Origin: Streptococcus australis
GTDB taxonomy: Bacteria > Bacillota > Bacilli > Lactobacillales > Streptococcaceae
Assembly (NCBI RefSeq): GCF_003943615.1
Contig: NZ_RJPZ01000007.1
Span: 1 to 64,000 of the forward strand
DNA: 64,000 nucleotides
Direction: 5' to 3'
The notes under the pieces: model-generated
What the model was told of the DNA's origin: nothing
The model's database searches: none
Seen by the model: only the letters and a program-made list of their open reading frames with translations
In this document: positions 37,113-45,180 of the stretch, one piece after another
Layout of the letters: each line of letters opens with the position of its first letter
How positions within the stretch are numbered: the first letter of the stretch is position 1
Made by a program: the position numbers and the translations under genes

Positions 37113-37145
37113 TATAAGGAAACTTTAAGCTTCCCGTCGTATACT
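37113..37145 (+). promoter_or_regulatory. CiaR-type box and -10 of the small RNA promoter
   Basis: TATAAG-GAAAC-TTTAAG (37113-37129) matches the CiaR repeat TTTAAG-N5-TTTAAG with one mismatch. It is followed after 10 nt by -10 TATACT (37140-37145), the spacing known for CiaR-activated promoters. Confidence 0.8.
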
Positions 37146-37151
37146 AATACC

Positions 37152-37236
37152 ATCATCAAAGACCTCCTAACTTTGAATGATAAAACTTTTTCATAATAAT
37201 CTCCCTATAAGAGCCACCAAAACCGGTGGCTTTTTT
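37152..37236 (+). ncRNA. cia-dependent-type small RNA (csRNA)
   Basis: A roughly 85-nt RNA predicted from the CiaR-type promoter to a terminator (GAGCCACC, AAAACC, GGTGGCTTTTTT, 37211-37236). A first stem-loop ATCATCAAAG/CTTTGAATGAT presents ACCTCCT in its loop, complementary to Shine-Dalgarno sequences. An unpaired AU-rich stretch with TTTTTCAT and TCTCCCTAT follows. This matches the csRNA design of streptococci, which base-pair over ribosome binding sites and start codons. Start site inferred from the -10. Confidence 0.82.
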
Positions 37237-37246
37237 CTATGTACCT

Positions 37247-37513
37247 TAGCGAACGTTAGTGAGCTTAGGTACATTGATGTAGTTTGAGCGAAGCGAAAAC
37301 TACGTTCCTTATTTTTTAGCAAGTATCAGCGAGTTTAGGTACGTTGATGCAGTTCGAACGGCAGTGAGAACTACTTTCCTTAAAAAGAAACAAGTTATTT
37401 TAAGAGGGAAAACTACGTTCCTTACTATTTCATTGAACCAAACCTGACATGGGACTCAGGCGAACTTAGCTATATTGACGCAGTTCGAGCGCTAGTGAGA
37501 ACTACGATTCTTA
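37247..37513 (+). repeat. three degenerate tandem repeat units before ruvB
   Basis: Units at about 37247-37311, 37317-37382 and 37460-37513 share TTAGGTAC.TTGATG.AGTT, a small hairpin such as GTAGTTT...AAAACTAC, and an end like ACTACGTTCCTTA. A fragment AAAACTACGTTCCTTA also appears at about 37409-37424. GCGA-rich words resemble those after purD. I see no gene in 37029-37569 apart from the small RNA. Confidence 0.75.
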
Positions 37514-37553
37514 AAAAACACGTTCTATTGGTGGTACCGAAGGTATTATTTTT

Positions 37554-37562
37554 TGCTATAAT
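37554..37562 (+). promoter_or_regulatory. extended -10 promoter of ruvB, leaderless layout
   Basis: TGCTATAAT (TGn plus consensus -10 at 37557-37562) with no recognisable -35. The expected start site (about 37568-37570) falls on or within two bases of the ruvB ATG, and no SD is present. Confidence 0.7.
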
Positions 37563-37569
37563 AGACTGT

Positions 37570-38568
37570 ATGAGTAGAATTTTAGACAATGAAATCATGG
37601 GCGATGAAGAAGCTGTTGAACGGACGCTGCGCCCGCAATATTTACATGAATATATCGGCCAGGATAAGGTCAAGGACCAGCTGAAAATCTTTATTGAAGC
37701 GGCTAAACTTCGGGATGAAGCGCTAGATCATGTCCTTCTTTTTGGCCCTCCGGGACTGGGGAAGACTACGATGGCCTTTGTCATTGCCAATGAGCTGGGT
37801 GTTAATCTCAAGCAGACTTCCGGTCCTGTCATTGAAAAGGCTGGTGACTTGGTAGCCATCCTCAATGACCTAGAGCCGGGTGATGTTCTCTTTATCGATG
37901 AGATCCACCGTCTGCCTATGTCAGTCGAAGAAGTGCTTTACAGTGCCATGGAGGATTTTTACATCGATATCATGATTGGTGCTGGCGAGACCAGTCGGAG
38001 TGTTCATCTGGACCTCCCTCCTTTCACCTTGATTGGGGCGACGACCCGAGCGGGTATGCTGTCCAATCCCTTGCGCGCTCGCTTTGGGATTACGGGCCAT
38101 ATGGAATACTACGAGCAGGATGATCTGACAGAGATTGTCGAGCGGACCGCCGAGATCTTTGAGATGGAGATTACCCATGAGGCTGCTGAAGAGCTTTCTC
38201 TTCGTAGTCGCGGGACCCCTCGGATTGCCAACCGCTTGCTCAAACGGGTGCGCGATTTTGCTCAAATCATGGGCGATGGCCTGATTGACGACACCATTAC
38301 TGATAAAGCCCTCTCCATGCTAGATGTGGACCATGAAGGATTGGATTATGTCGATCAAAAGATCCTGCGCACCATGATAGAGATGTACGGAGGAGGCCCA
38401 GTTGGCCTTGGGACCCTATCGGTCAATATTGCTGAAGAGCGGGAGACTGTAGAAGATATGTATGAGCCTTACTTGATTCAGAAAGGCTTTATCATGCGGA
38501 CCCGGACAGGGCGCGTGGCAACCCGCAAGGCCTATGAACACCTAGGCTATCCCTACAATGGAGACTAG
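37570..38568 (+). CDS. ruvB: Holliday junction branch migration helicase RuvB
   Basis: 332 residues, normal length. AAA+ ATPase driving branch migration with RuvA: Walker [10 protein letters not shown], Walker [10 protein letters not shown], sensor 1 IGATTRAG, arginine finger region RARFGI, C-terminal winged helix ([18 protein letters not shown]). Start ATG 37570 ([13 protein letters not shown]) is the usual N-terminus. The 25-residue extension from 37495 would run through the promoter and a repeat and is rejected. No SD is visible. The next gene starts 6 nt after its stop. Confidence 0.95.
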   Translation: MSRILDNEIMGDEEAVERTLRPQYLHEYIGQDKVKDQLKIFIEAAKLRDEALDHVLLFGPPGLGKTTMAFVIANELGVNLKQTSGPVIEKAGDLVAILNDLEPGDVLFIDEIHRLPMSVEEVLYSAMEDFYIDIMIGAGETSRSVHLDLPPFTLIGATTRAGMLSNPLRARFGITGHMEYYEQDDLTEIVERTAEIFEMEITHEAAEELSLRSRGTPRIANRLLKRVRDFAQIMGDGLIDDTITDKALSMLDVDHEGLDYVDQKILRTMIEMYGGGPVGLGTLSVNIAEERETVEDMYEPYLIQKGFIMRTRTGRVATRKAYEHLGYPYNGD

Positions 38569-38574
38569 CAGAAG

Positions 38575-39141
38575 ATGCTGACGGAAGAAACGATAGTAGA
38601 ACAAATTCAAGCGGATCCAGAGATGATGGCGGTCTTGGCCATTATTCGAGATCTAGATTTGGCAGATGCTTGGTTAGCAGCGGGTGCGGTACGAAATTTC
38701 ATCTGGAACCAGCTTTCTGGAAGACTTGGGTTTGATGCGACAACGGATCTGGATCTGGTCTTTTATGACCCTGCGATCAGCTATGAGGAGACGCAACAGA
38801 TTGAGCAGGAATTAAAGAAGGTCTATCCCCAGTACGCTTGGGAAGTGAAGAATCAAGTCTACATGCACCAGCATAGCCCGGGGACGGCCCCTTATCGCAG
38901 TGCCTGTGATGCGGTTTCTAAATACCCCGAGCAGTGTACGGCTCTTGCGGTTCGCCTAAGGAAAGATGGTCAGTTGGAGCTCTTTCTCCCCTATGGGACA
39001 AGGGATATCGAAGACTTCGTCGTTCAGCCGACTCCACATTTTTTAGCTAGTCCAGAGCGTTTGGCAGTTTATACGGAACGCATGCGGAAGAAAGATTGGA
39101 AACGGAAATGGCCAGCCCTTCAGATCATCCTGCCTGAATAA
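38575..39141 (+). CDS. nucleotidyltransferase-family protein (DUF925 type)
   Basis: 188 residues. The AAGAVRNFIWNQL and TTDLDLVFYDP segments fit the nucleotidyltransferase fold, with the DLDLVF acidic pair as the likely metal site; it resembles the COG3575 family of unknown substrate. It follows ruvB by 6 nt and probably shares its transcript. A terminator follows. Activity not known. Confidence 0.75.
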   Translation: MLTEETIVEQIQADPEMMAVLAIIRDLDLADAWLAAGAVRNFIWNQLSGRLGFDATTDLDLVFYDPAISYEETQQIEQELKKVYPQYAWEVKNQVYMHQHSPGTAPYRSACDAVSKYPEQCTALAVRLRKDGQLELFLPYGTRDIEDFVVQPTPHFLASPERLAVYTERMRKKDWKRKWPALQIILPE

Positions 39142-39151
39142 AAAAAGAAAG

Positions 39152-39185
39152 TCAGCCCACCTCAATGGTGGACAGGCTTTTTTCG
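39152..39185 (+). terminator. Rho-independent terminator
   Basis: GCCCACC, TCAAT, GGTGG.C.GGC, then TTTTTT. Confidence 0.8.
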
Positions 39186-39259
39186 TCTTGCCTCAAAATT
39201 ATAATTTTAGCAGATTATATTTTTCTTACATTCTGTTATAATAGAAAGGAGGTGCTGTC

Positions 39260-39682
39260 ATGAAAAAAATCGTATTTGTGTGTTTAGGAAATATTTGTCG
39301 AAGCCCCATGGCGGAGTTTGTCATGAAGGACTTGACCAACCAGTATGAGATTGAAAGCCGTGCTACTTCTAACTGGGAGCACGGGAACCCTATTCACCAA
39401 GGGACTCAAAAGATTTTTCGTAGCCATGGCGTACCCTATGATGCGTCTAAAACATCCCTTCAAATCAGTGACCAAGATTTTCATACCTTTGATCTGATCT
39501 TAGGAATGGATGAGAATAATGTGTCCGACCTCAAACGAATGGCACCGCCTGGAACAGAGCACAAGATTCATCTCTTTGCAGGAGAAAGTGTCCCAGACCC
39601 TTGGTACACAGGAGATTTCGAAGAGACCTATCGCCGCGTCCTAGCTGGTTGTCAAGAATGGTTGGAACGATTAGAAGATTAG
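39260..39682 (+). CDS. low-molecular-weight protein tyrosine phosphatase
   Basis: 140 residues. N-terminal signature VCLGNICRSP with nucleophile Cys8 and Arg14 (CX5R), and the general acid Asp in VPDPWYTG near the C-terminus. It removes phosphate from tyrosine residues; in streptococci such enzymes can act on capsule or wall regulators. Promoter: extended -10 TGTTATAAT (to 39242) and SD AAAGGAGGTG. It heads a small group with a MORN protein and an O-acetyltransferase, suggesting a cell-envelope role (inference). Confidence 0.92.
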   Translation: MKKIVFVCLGNICRSPMAEFVMKDLTNQYEIESRATSNWEHGNPIHQGTQKIFRSHGVPYDASKTSLQISDQDFHTFDLILGMDENNVSDLKRMAPPGTEHKIHLFAGESVPDPWYTGDFEETYRRVLAGCQEWLERLED

Positions 39683-39739
39683 TTTTGGACTTGCTCCTTA
39701 AATGAGTAACCGGTTGAATAGAAACAGAATGAACAAAAT

Positions 39740-40153
39740 ATGGAAAAAATAAAAGAACTATATGAGACCTATAAGATTTATGTTACGAGAGAGAATATTG
39801 AACGATTGTCCTTGGGGATAATTGTTCTGTCTGCTTTGTGGGTTTTTCTTTCCTCTGTTCCTTTCGGAGGTGTTTTGACCCTCGATAAAGGAGCTATTCG
39901 CTACGACGGAAGTATCGTCCGTGGTAAGATGAATGGCCAAGGGACGGTGACCTTTGAAAACGGAGATACCTACAAGGGCAATTTTGTCAATGGAACCTTT
40001 AGTGGTCATGGAACCTTTACAGCCAAGGCTGGTTGGAAATATGAAGGTGAATTTGTCAATGGCCAACCAGAAGGCCAGGGAACCTTGACGACAGAACAAA
40101 ATGTCGTTTATAAAGGAACGTTTAAACAAGGAATTTATCAAAATGCGAATTAA
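39740..40153 (+). CDS. membrane-anchored MORN-repeat protein
   Basis: 137 residues: one membrane segment (about 24-43), then three to four MORN repeats (YDGSIVRGKMNGQGT, YKGNFVNGTFSGHGT, YEGEFVNGQPEGQGT, YKGTFKQG). MORN repeats form beta-hairpin rods used for binding, often at membranes. No clear SD. The 3' end overlaps the O-acetyltransferase gene by 11 bp, so the two are coupled and may work together at the cell surface. Confidence 0.85.
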   Translation: MEKIKELYETYKIYVTRENIERLSLGIIVLSALWVFLSSVPFGGVLTLDKGAIRYDGSIVRGKMNGQGTVTFENGDTYKGNFVNGTFSGHGTFTAKAGWKYEGEFVNGQPEGQGTLTTEQNVVYKGTFKQGIYQNAN

Positions 40154-41960
40154 ATGGTTTTCATTGGTACGGATAACGGGACTTCTTCTCGTTCTTCTCT
40201 ACCATTTCTTTCAAAAAGTTTTTCCTGGTGGATTTATTGGAGTCGATATCTTCTTTACTTTCTCAGGATTTTTGATCACGGCTCTTCTGATCGATGAGTT
40301 TGCCCGTCATCAAAAAATTGACCTCAAAGGCTTCCTGCGACGACGCTTCTACCGGATTGTTCCTCCGTTAGTCTTTATGGTCTTGCTGGTTATGCCTTTT
40401 ACCTTCTTGGTCAGACGAGACTTTATTGCTGGAATTGGGACACAGATTGCGGCCGTCTTTGGCTTTGTGACCAACTTCTATGAGATGTTAAGTGGCGGAA
40501 GTTACGAAAGCCAGTTCATCCCTCATCTTTTCATTCATACCTGGAGTTTGGCTCTTGAAGTTCATTACTACGTACTCTGGGCTCTTTTGGCTTGGTTTTT
40601 GGGTAAAAAAGCTAAATCAGTTGGCCAATATAGAGGTTATATCTTCCTTTCTTCGACAGGTCTCTTTTTGGTGACCTTCCTGACCTTCTTTGTCGGAGCA
40701 CTGGTCACGAAGAATTTGTCCAATGTCTATTTTTCTAGCATCGCTCACGTCTTTCCTTTCTTTGTGGGGAGTGCTTTAGCGACAGTGACAGGGATTACAA
40801 CGACTAGCCCAAATCTTACTCAATTAGTGAAGAAGTTATCTCTACAGAAGACCTTAGCGATTTTAGCTGGTGCTTTTCTAGTCTTGTTGCTCTTGACCTT
40901 TATTCTTCCGTTTGATAGTGTTTGGACCTATTTATTTGGCTTTTTAGTAGCGACTCTTGCTGGATCTGTGATGATTGTGATGACTCGTGTCCTCCATGAA
41001 AAGACGCCAGATCAGAAAGAACCTGCAGTGATTACCTTTATTGCGGATACAAGTTATGGGGTCTATCTCTTCCACTGGCCCTTTTACATCATCTTTTCTC
41101 AATTAATGACCAATGGCTGGGCTTCTCTGCTAACAACACTGGTATCCTTTAGCCTTGCTGCTTTAAGTTTTTATATTATTGAACCAACCTTGGCTGGACG
41201 TGAACCAAAGATTTTTGGCATTTCTATGGATCTCAGAAGTTTCACGAAACCACTCTTTTACAGCGCGATTCCGTTGACCTTGCTCATGTTTGGGATTGCA
41301 CTTTTTGCGCCACGCGTCGGAGCCTTTGATGAAAACCTGATTACCGAAGGGCTTCGTCAATCCGACAGCAAGATGCAGATTACGCGTGCCCAAGTAGACA
41401 ATGCTTCAGCGACTTCCTACAATGTGTCAGATGGAGTGACTATGATCGGAGATTCTGTAAACCTCCGGGCATCAGATTATTTGAAACAAGTTATGCCGGA
41501 TATCCAAATGGATGCCTTGGTGAGCCGCAATCTGGACTCAGGCTTAAAAGTATATGAAACGGATATTGCCAATAGAGTCTTGCTCAAGAACGTGGTGATT
41601 GCACTTGGAACCAACTCTTCTAATAATTATCAAGAATTGTTAGATAAGTTTGTTCAAGAATTACCAAAAGGACATCGCTTAATCTTTGTGACACCATATG
41701 ACGGGCGTGAAGCCAACGATAGCAATAGCGTCACCGTTCAGACTCGAAAGTATGAGTTGGAGTTGGCTAAAAAATATGACTATGTCTATATAGCAGACTG
41801 GTACAAAGTTGCTATCGATAACCCAGCTATTTGGGTGGGAACGGATAGTGTCCACTTTGGTTTAGAATCAGATGGTTCCATCAATGTTGGAGGAAACCTA
41901 TATGCCAATGTCGTGAAAGAAGCAGTTGATCAAGCCAATCAGGGGCCGGTTAAACCGTAA
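40143..41960 (+). CDS. oatA: OatA/Adr-like acyltransferase, probable peptidoglycan O-acetyltransferase
   Basis: 605 residues from ATG 40143 (SD AAGGAA; the longer reading from 40101 is rejected). About residues 1-370 form an acyltransferase-3 domain with ten or so membrane segments (GFIGVDIFFTFSGFLITALL; HTWSLALEVHYYVLW). The C-terminal 200 residues form an extracellular SGNH esterase-like domain with Ser in GDSV, the IALGTNSS block and the Asp/His pair in GTDSVHFG. This layout is that of OatA/Adr, which puts acetyl groups on MurNAc and gives lysozyme resistance. Other O-acylation targets are possible. A terminator follows. Confidence 0.87.
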   Translation: MRIKWFSLVRITGLLLVLLYHFFQKVFPGGFIGVDIFFTFSGFLITALLIDEFARHQKIDLKGFLRRRFYRIVPPLVFMVLLVMPFTFLVRRDFIAGIGTQIAAVFGFVTNFYEMLSGGSYESQFIPHLFIHTWSLALEVHYYVLWALLAWFLGKKAKSVGQYRGYIFLSSTGLFLVTFLTFFVGALVTKNLSNVYFSSIAHVFPFFVGSALATVTGITTTSPNLTQLVKKLSLQKTLAILAGAFLVLLLLTFILPFDSVWTYLFGFLVATLAGSVMIVMTRVLHEKTPDQKEPAVITFIADTSYGVYLFHWPFYIIFSQLMTNGWASLLTTLVSFSLAALSFYIIEPTLAGREPKIFGISMDLRSFTKPLFYSAIPLTLLMFGIALFAPRVGAFDENLITEGLRQSDSKMQITRAQVDNASATSYNVSDGVTMIGDSVNLRASDYLKQVMPDIQMDALVSRNLDSGLKVYETDIANRVLLKNVVIALGTNSSNNYQELLDKFVQELPKGHRLIFVTPYDGREANDSNSVTVQTRKYELELAKKYDYVYIADWYKVAIDNPAIWVGTDSVHFGLESDGSINVGGNLYANVVKEAVDQANQGPVKP

Positions 41961-41978
41961 AATTTACTAAGTCATTTA

Positions 41979-42011
41979 AGCAATTTTCACTTGAAGAAAA
42001 TTGCTTTTTTT
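41979..42011 (+). terminator. Rho-independent terminator after oatA
   Basis: AGCAATTTTC, 7-nt loop, GAAAATTGCT, T run. Confidence 0.9.
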
Positions 42012-42022
42012 AGTAAGATTAA

Positions 42023-42036
42023 GAAAACGCTTACAA
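42023..42036 (-). promoter_or_regulatory. cre (CcpA) site upstream of adhE
   Basis: Minus-strand TTGTAAGCGTTTTC fits the cre consensus WTGNAANCGNWNNCW over the positions covered. It lies about 150 bp before the adhE promoter. Confidence 0.65.
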
Positions 42037-42162
42037 AAATTGCGTGAAAATATTTGTTTGTGAAATTGAAGTGCTTTCTCAAAAAAATCCTTCAATTATT
42101 TCTTGAAAATACTCCTGTATAGAAGGAGAAGGAGGGATCATGGAAAAAAGTTAAAAAAATCT

Positions 42163-42224
42163 TTGTGAAACTATTTACAAATTTTCTAAAATAGAGTACA
42201 ATAATATTGTGAAAAAATTAACAA
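42163..42224 (+). promoter_or_regulatory. adhE promoter with two Rex boxes
   Basis: -35 TTTACA (42174-42179), 17 bp, -10 TACAAT (42197-42202). TTGTGA-AACTAT-TTACAA (42163-42180) covers the -35, and TTGTGA-AAAAAT-TAACAA (42207-42224) covers the start site. Each matches the Rex operator TTGTGA-N6-TCACAA with one mismatch. Rex represses until NADH rises, which fits an alcohol/aldehyde dehydrogenase. The rest of 41961-42318 has only the cre site and a 4-codon ORF. Confidence 0.8.
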
Positions 42225-42318
42225 ATCGAAATTTCTTACACTATTCTTGAAAGTTTCTGAAAACAAGAAAAAGTTCCGGAAAAGGATAAGGGTTTCAAAC
42301 ATTGGAGGAAAGCATCAA

Positions 42319-44970
42319 ATGGCTGATAAAAAATCTCTCTCACCTGAAGAAAAGAAACTCGCTGCTGAAAAACACGTAGACGAGTTGGTGCAAAAAGCGC
42401 TTGTGGCGCTTGAAGAAATGCGCAAATTGGATCAGGAGCAAGTGGACTACATTGTTGCGAAAGCATCTGTAGCTGCTCTTGACGCTCACGGTGAGCTTGC
42501 TCTTCATGCTTATGAAGAAACTGGTCGTGGGGTCTTTGAAGACAAAGCGACTAAGAACTTGTTCGCTTGTGAGCACGTCGTGAACAACATGCGCCACACT
42601 AAGACAGTTGGTGTCATTCAAGAAGATGACGTCACTGGTTTGACCCTTATTGCTGAGCCAGTCGGAGTAGTCTGCGGGATCACTCCTACAACCAACCCAA
42701 CTTCAACAGCAATCTTTAAAGCTTTGATCTCATTGAAGACACGGAACCCTATCGTCTTTGCCTTCCACCCATCTGCTCAAGAATCATCTGCTCATGCGGC
42801 ACAAATCGTCCGCGATGCAGCAATTAAAGCAGGAGCTCCTGAAAACTGTGTGCAATGGATCACGCAACCATCTATGGAAGCAACTAGTGCGCTTATGAAC
42901 CACGAAGGTGTTGCAACAATCCTTGCAACAGGTGGGAACGCCATGGTGAAAGCGGCCTACTCATGTGGGAAACCAGCTCTTGGGGTAGGTGCCGGAAACG
43001 TTCCAGCTTATGTTGAAAAATCAGCCAATATCCGCCAAGCTGCACACGATATCGTTATGTCTAAGTCATTTGACAACGGAATGGTCTGTGCATCTGAACA
43101 AGCGGTGATCATCGATAAAGAAATCTACGATGAGTTTGTTGAAGAATTCAAATCTTACCATACTTACTTTGTTAACAAAAAAGAAAAAGCCCTTCTTGAA
43201 GAGTTCTGCTTCGGTGTCAAAGCCAATAGCAAAAACTGTGCGGGTGCGAAATTGAATGCGGACATCGTTGGGAAACCAGCAGCATGGATCGCTGAACAAG
43301 CTGGCTTCTCTGTACCAGAAGGAACCAATATCCTTGCTGCAGAATGTAAAGAAGTTGGTGAAAAAGAGCCGTTGACTCGTGAAAAATTGTCGCCAGTCAT
43401 CGCTGTCTTGAAATCTGAAAGCCGTGAAGACGGAATTAACAAAGCACGCCAAATGGTTGAATTCAACGGTCTTGGTCACTCAGCTGCTATCCATACAGCA
43501 GACGAAGAATTGACCAAAGAATTTGGTAAAGCAGTCAAAGCCATTCGTGTGATCTGCAACTCTCCTTCGACTTTCGGTGGTATCGGGGATGTATACAATG
43601 CCTTCTTGCCATCCTTAACACTTGGATGTGGTTCTTACGGACGCAACTCTGTTGGGGACAACGTTAGTGCCATCAACCTCTTGAATATCAAAAAAGTCGG
43701 ACGCCGGAGAAATAACATGCAATGGATGAAACTTCCTTCAAAAACATACTTTGAACGTGATTCAATTGAATACCTACAAAAATGTCGTGACGTTGAACGT
43801 GTCATGATCGTTACAGACCACGCTATGGTAGAGCTTGGTTTCCTTGATCGCATCATCGAACAGCTTGACCTTCGTCGCAACAAGGTAGTTTACCAAATCT
43901 TTGCAGACGTAGAACCAGATCCAGATATCACAACCGTTGAACGTGGTACAGAGATCATGCGTGCCTTCAAACCAGATACCATCGTCGCTCTTGGTGGTGG
44001 ATCTCCAATGGATGCGGCCAAAGTAATGTGGCTCTTCTATGAACAACCAGAAGTGGACTTCCGTGACTTGGTTCAAAAATTCATGGATATCCGTAAACGT
44101 GCCTTCAAGTTCCCATTGCTTGGTAAGAAGACTAAATTCATCGCGATCCCAACAACATCTGGTACAGGATCTGAAGTAACACCATTTGCTGTTATCTCTG
44201 ATAAAGCAAATAACCGTAAATACCCAATCGCTGACTACTCATTGACTCCAACAGTTGCCATCGTAGACCCTGCCTTGGTATTGACAGTTCCAGGATCTGT
44301 TGCAGCTGACACTGGTATGGACGTCTTGACTCACGCAACAGAAGCTTACGTATCTCAAATGGCAAGTGACTACACGGATGGTCTTGCTCTTCAAGCCATC
44401 AAACTTGTCTTTGAAAACTTGGAAAGCTCAGTGAAGAACGCGGACTTCCATTCACGCGAAAAGATGCACAATGCGTCAACTATCGCAGGTATGGCTTTCG
44501 CCAATGCCTTCCTCGGTATTTCTCACTCAATGGCCCACAAGATTGGTGCACAATTCCACACGATTCACGGACGTACCAATGCGATCTTGCTTCCATACGT
44601 TATCCGCTACAACGGTACACGTCCAGCCAAGACAGCAACATGGCCTAAGTACAACTACTACCGTGCAGATGAGAAATATCAAGACATCGCTCGTATGTTA
44701 GGACTTCCATGCTCTACACCAGAAGAAGCAGTAGAAGCTTATGCAAAAGCTGTTTACGAACTTGGTGAGCGCGTAGGTATCCAAATGAACTTTAAAGCAC
44801 AAGGAATCGATGAAAAAGAATGGAAGAAACATTCTCGTGAATTGGCCTTCCTTGCTTACGAAGATCAATGTTCGCCAGCTAACCCACGTCTTCCAATGGT
44901 GGATCATATGCAAGAAATCATCGAAGATGCTTACTATGGTTACAAAGAACGTCCAGGACGTCGAAAATAA
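42319..44970 (+). CDS. adhE: bifunctional acetaldehyde-CoA/alcohol dehydrogenase
   Basis: 883 residues. Reduces acetyl-CoA to acetaldehyde and then ethanol, recycling two NADH in mixed-acid fermentation; forms spirosomes in other bacteria. N-terminal ALDH part with the catalytic Cys in SFDNGMVCASEQ and cofactor loop LATGGNAMVKAAYSCGKPA region. C-terminal iron ADH part with GGGSPMDAAK, DTGMDVLTHATEAY and HSMAHKIGAQFH, which supply the Fe ligands. Start ATG 42319 has GGAGG 11 nt upstream; the in-frame extension from 42247 crosses the leader and is rejected. Regulation by Rex and CcpA is predicted from sites upstream. Confidence 0.96.
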   Translation: MADKKSLSPEEKKLAAEKHVDELVQKALVALEEMRKLDQEQVDYIVAKASVAALDAHGELALHAYEETGRGVFEDKATKNLFACEHVVNNMRHTKTVGVIQEDDVTGLTLIAEPVGVVCGITPTTNPTSTAIFKALISLKTRNPIVFAFHPSAQESSAHAAQIVRDAAIKAGAPENCVQWITQPSMEATSALMNHEGVATILATGGNAMVKAAYSCGKPALGVGAGNVPAYVEKSANIRQAAHDIVMSKSFDNGMVCASEQAVIIDKEIYDEFVEEFKSYHTYFVNKKEKALLEEFCFGVKANSKNCAGAKLNADIVGKPAAWIAEQAGFSVPEGTNILAAECKEVGEKEPLTREKLSPVIAVLKSESREDGINKARQMVEFNGLGHSAAIHTADEELTKEFGKAVKAIRVICNSPSTFGGIGDVYNAFLPSLTLGCGSYGRNSVGDNVSAINLLNIKKVGRRRNNMQWMKLPSKTYFERDSIEYLQKCRDVERVMIVTDHAMVELGFLDRIIEQLDLRRNKVVYQIFADVEPDPDITTVERGTEIMRAFKPDTIVALGGGSPMDAAKVMWLFYEQPEVDFRDLVQKFMDIRKRAFKFPLLGKKTKFIAIPTTSGTGSEVTPFAVISDKANNRKYPIADYSLTPTVAIVDPALVLTVPGSVAADTGMDVLTHATEAYVSQMASDYTDGLALQAIKLVFENLESSVKNADFHSREKMHNASTIAGMAFANAFLGISHSMAHKIGAQFHTIHGRTNAILLPYVIRYNGTRPAKTATWPKYNYYRADEKYQDIARMLGLPCSTPEEAVEAYAKAVYELGERVGIQMNFKAQGIDEKEWKKHSRELAFLAYEDQCSPANPRLPMVDHMQEIIEDAYYGYKERPGRRK

Positions 44971-45000
44971 GACGCTACTGAACAAATGATGTTTATCAGC

Positions 45001-45033
45001 TATCCCTCACTCGAAAGAGTGGGGGATTTTTTC
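45001..45033 (+). terminator. Rho-independent terminator after adhE
   Basis: ATCCCTCACTC, GAAA, GAGTGGGGGAT, T run. Confidence 0.9.
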
Positions 45034-45090
45034 ATTTGATAGGATGGTTCATTTCTTGAAAATACTTTTATAAAAAATCTAATAAATATG

Positions 45091-45119
45091 TTGCAAGCGC
45101 TTACTTTGTATGTTATAAT
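45091..45119 (+). promoter_or_regulatory. adh promoter with cre over the -35
   Basis: -35 TTGCAA (45091-45096), 17 bp, extended -10 TGTTATAAT (TATAAT 45114-45119). TTGCAAGCGCTTACT (45091-45105) is a full cre match that includes the -35, so CcpA binding should block the polymerase. An inverted repeat CTTTGT...ACAAAG flanks the -10. Confidence 0.8.
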
Positions 45120-45180
45120 ATTCACAAAGTAAAAACTGTAATAAAATGGTTTGACAAAACCAACAAAAAAGGAGTCGCTT

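Noticed and set aside
20659-37513. CRISPR array among the repeated GCGAGCG/AGCGAGCT words
   Set aside because: The repeats are few, irregularly spaced and degenerate, with no constant spacer length and no cas genes in the window.
37495-37569. 25-residue extension of RuvB
   Set aside because: It would lie in the repeat and promoter region; the conserved RuvB N-terminus starts at MSRILDNE.
45105-45126. Rex box at the zinc alcohol dehydrogenase promoter
   Set aside because: CTTTGT...ACAAAG has the wrong spacing (14 nt) and lacks the TTGTGA half-site of Rex.
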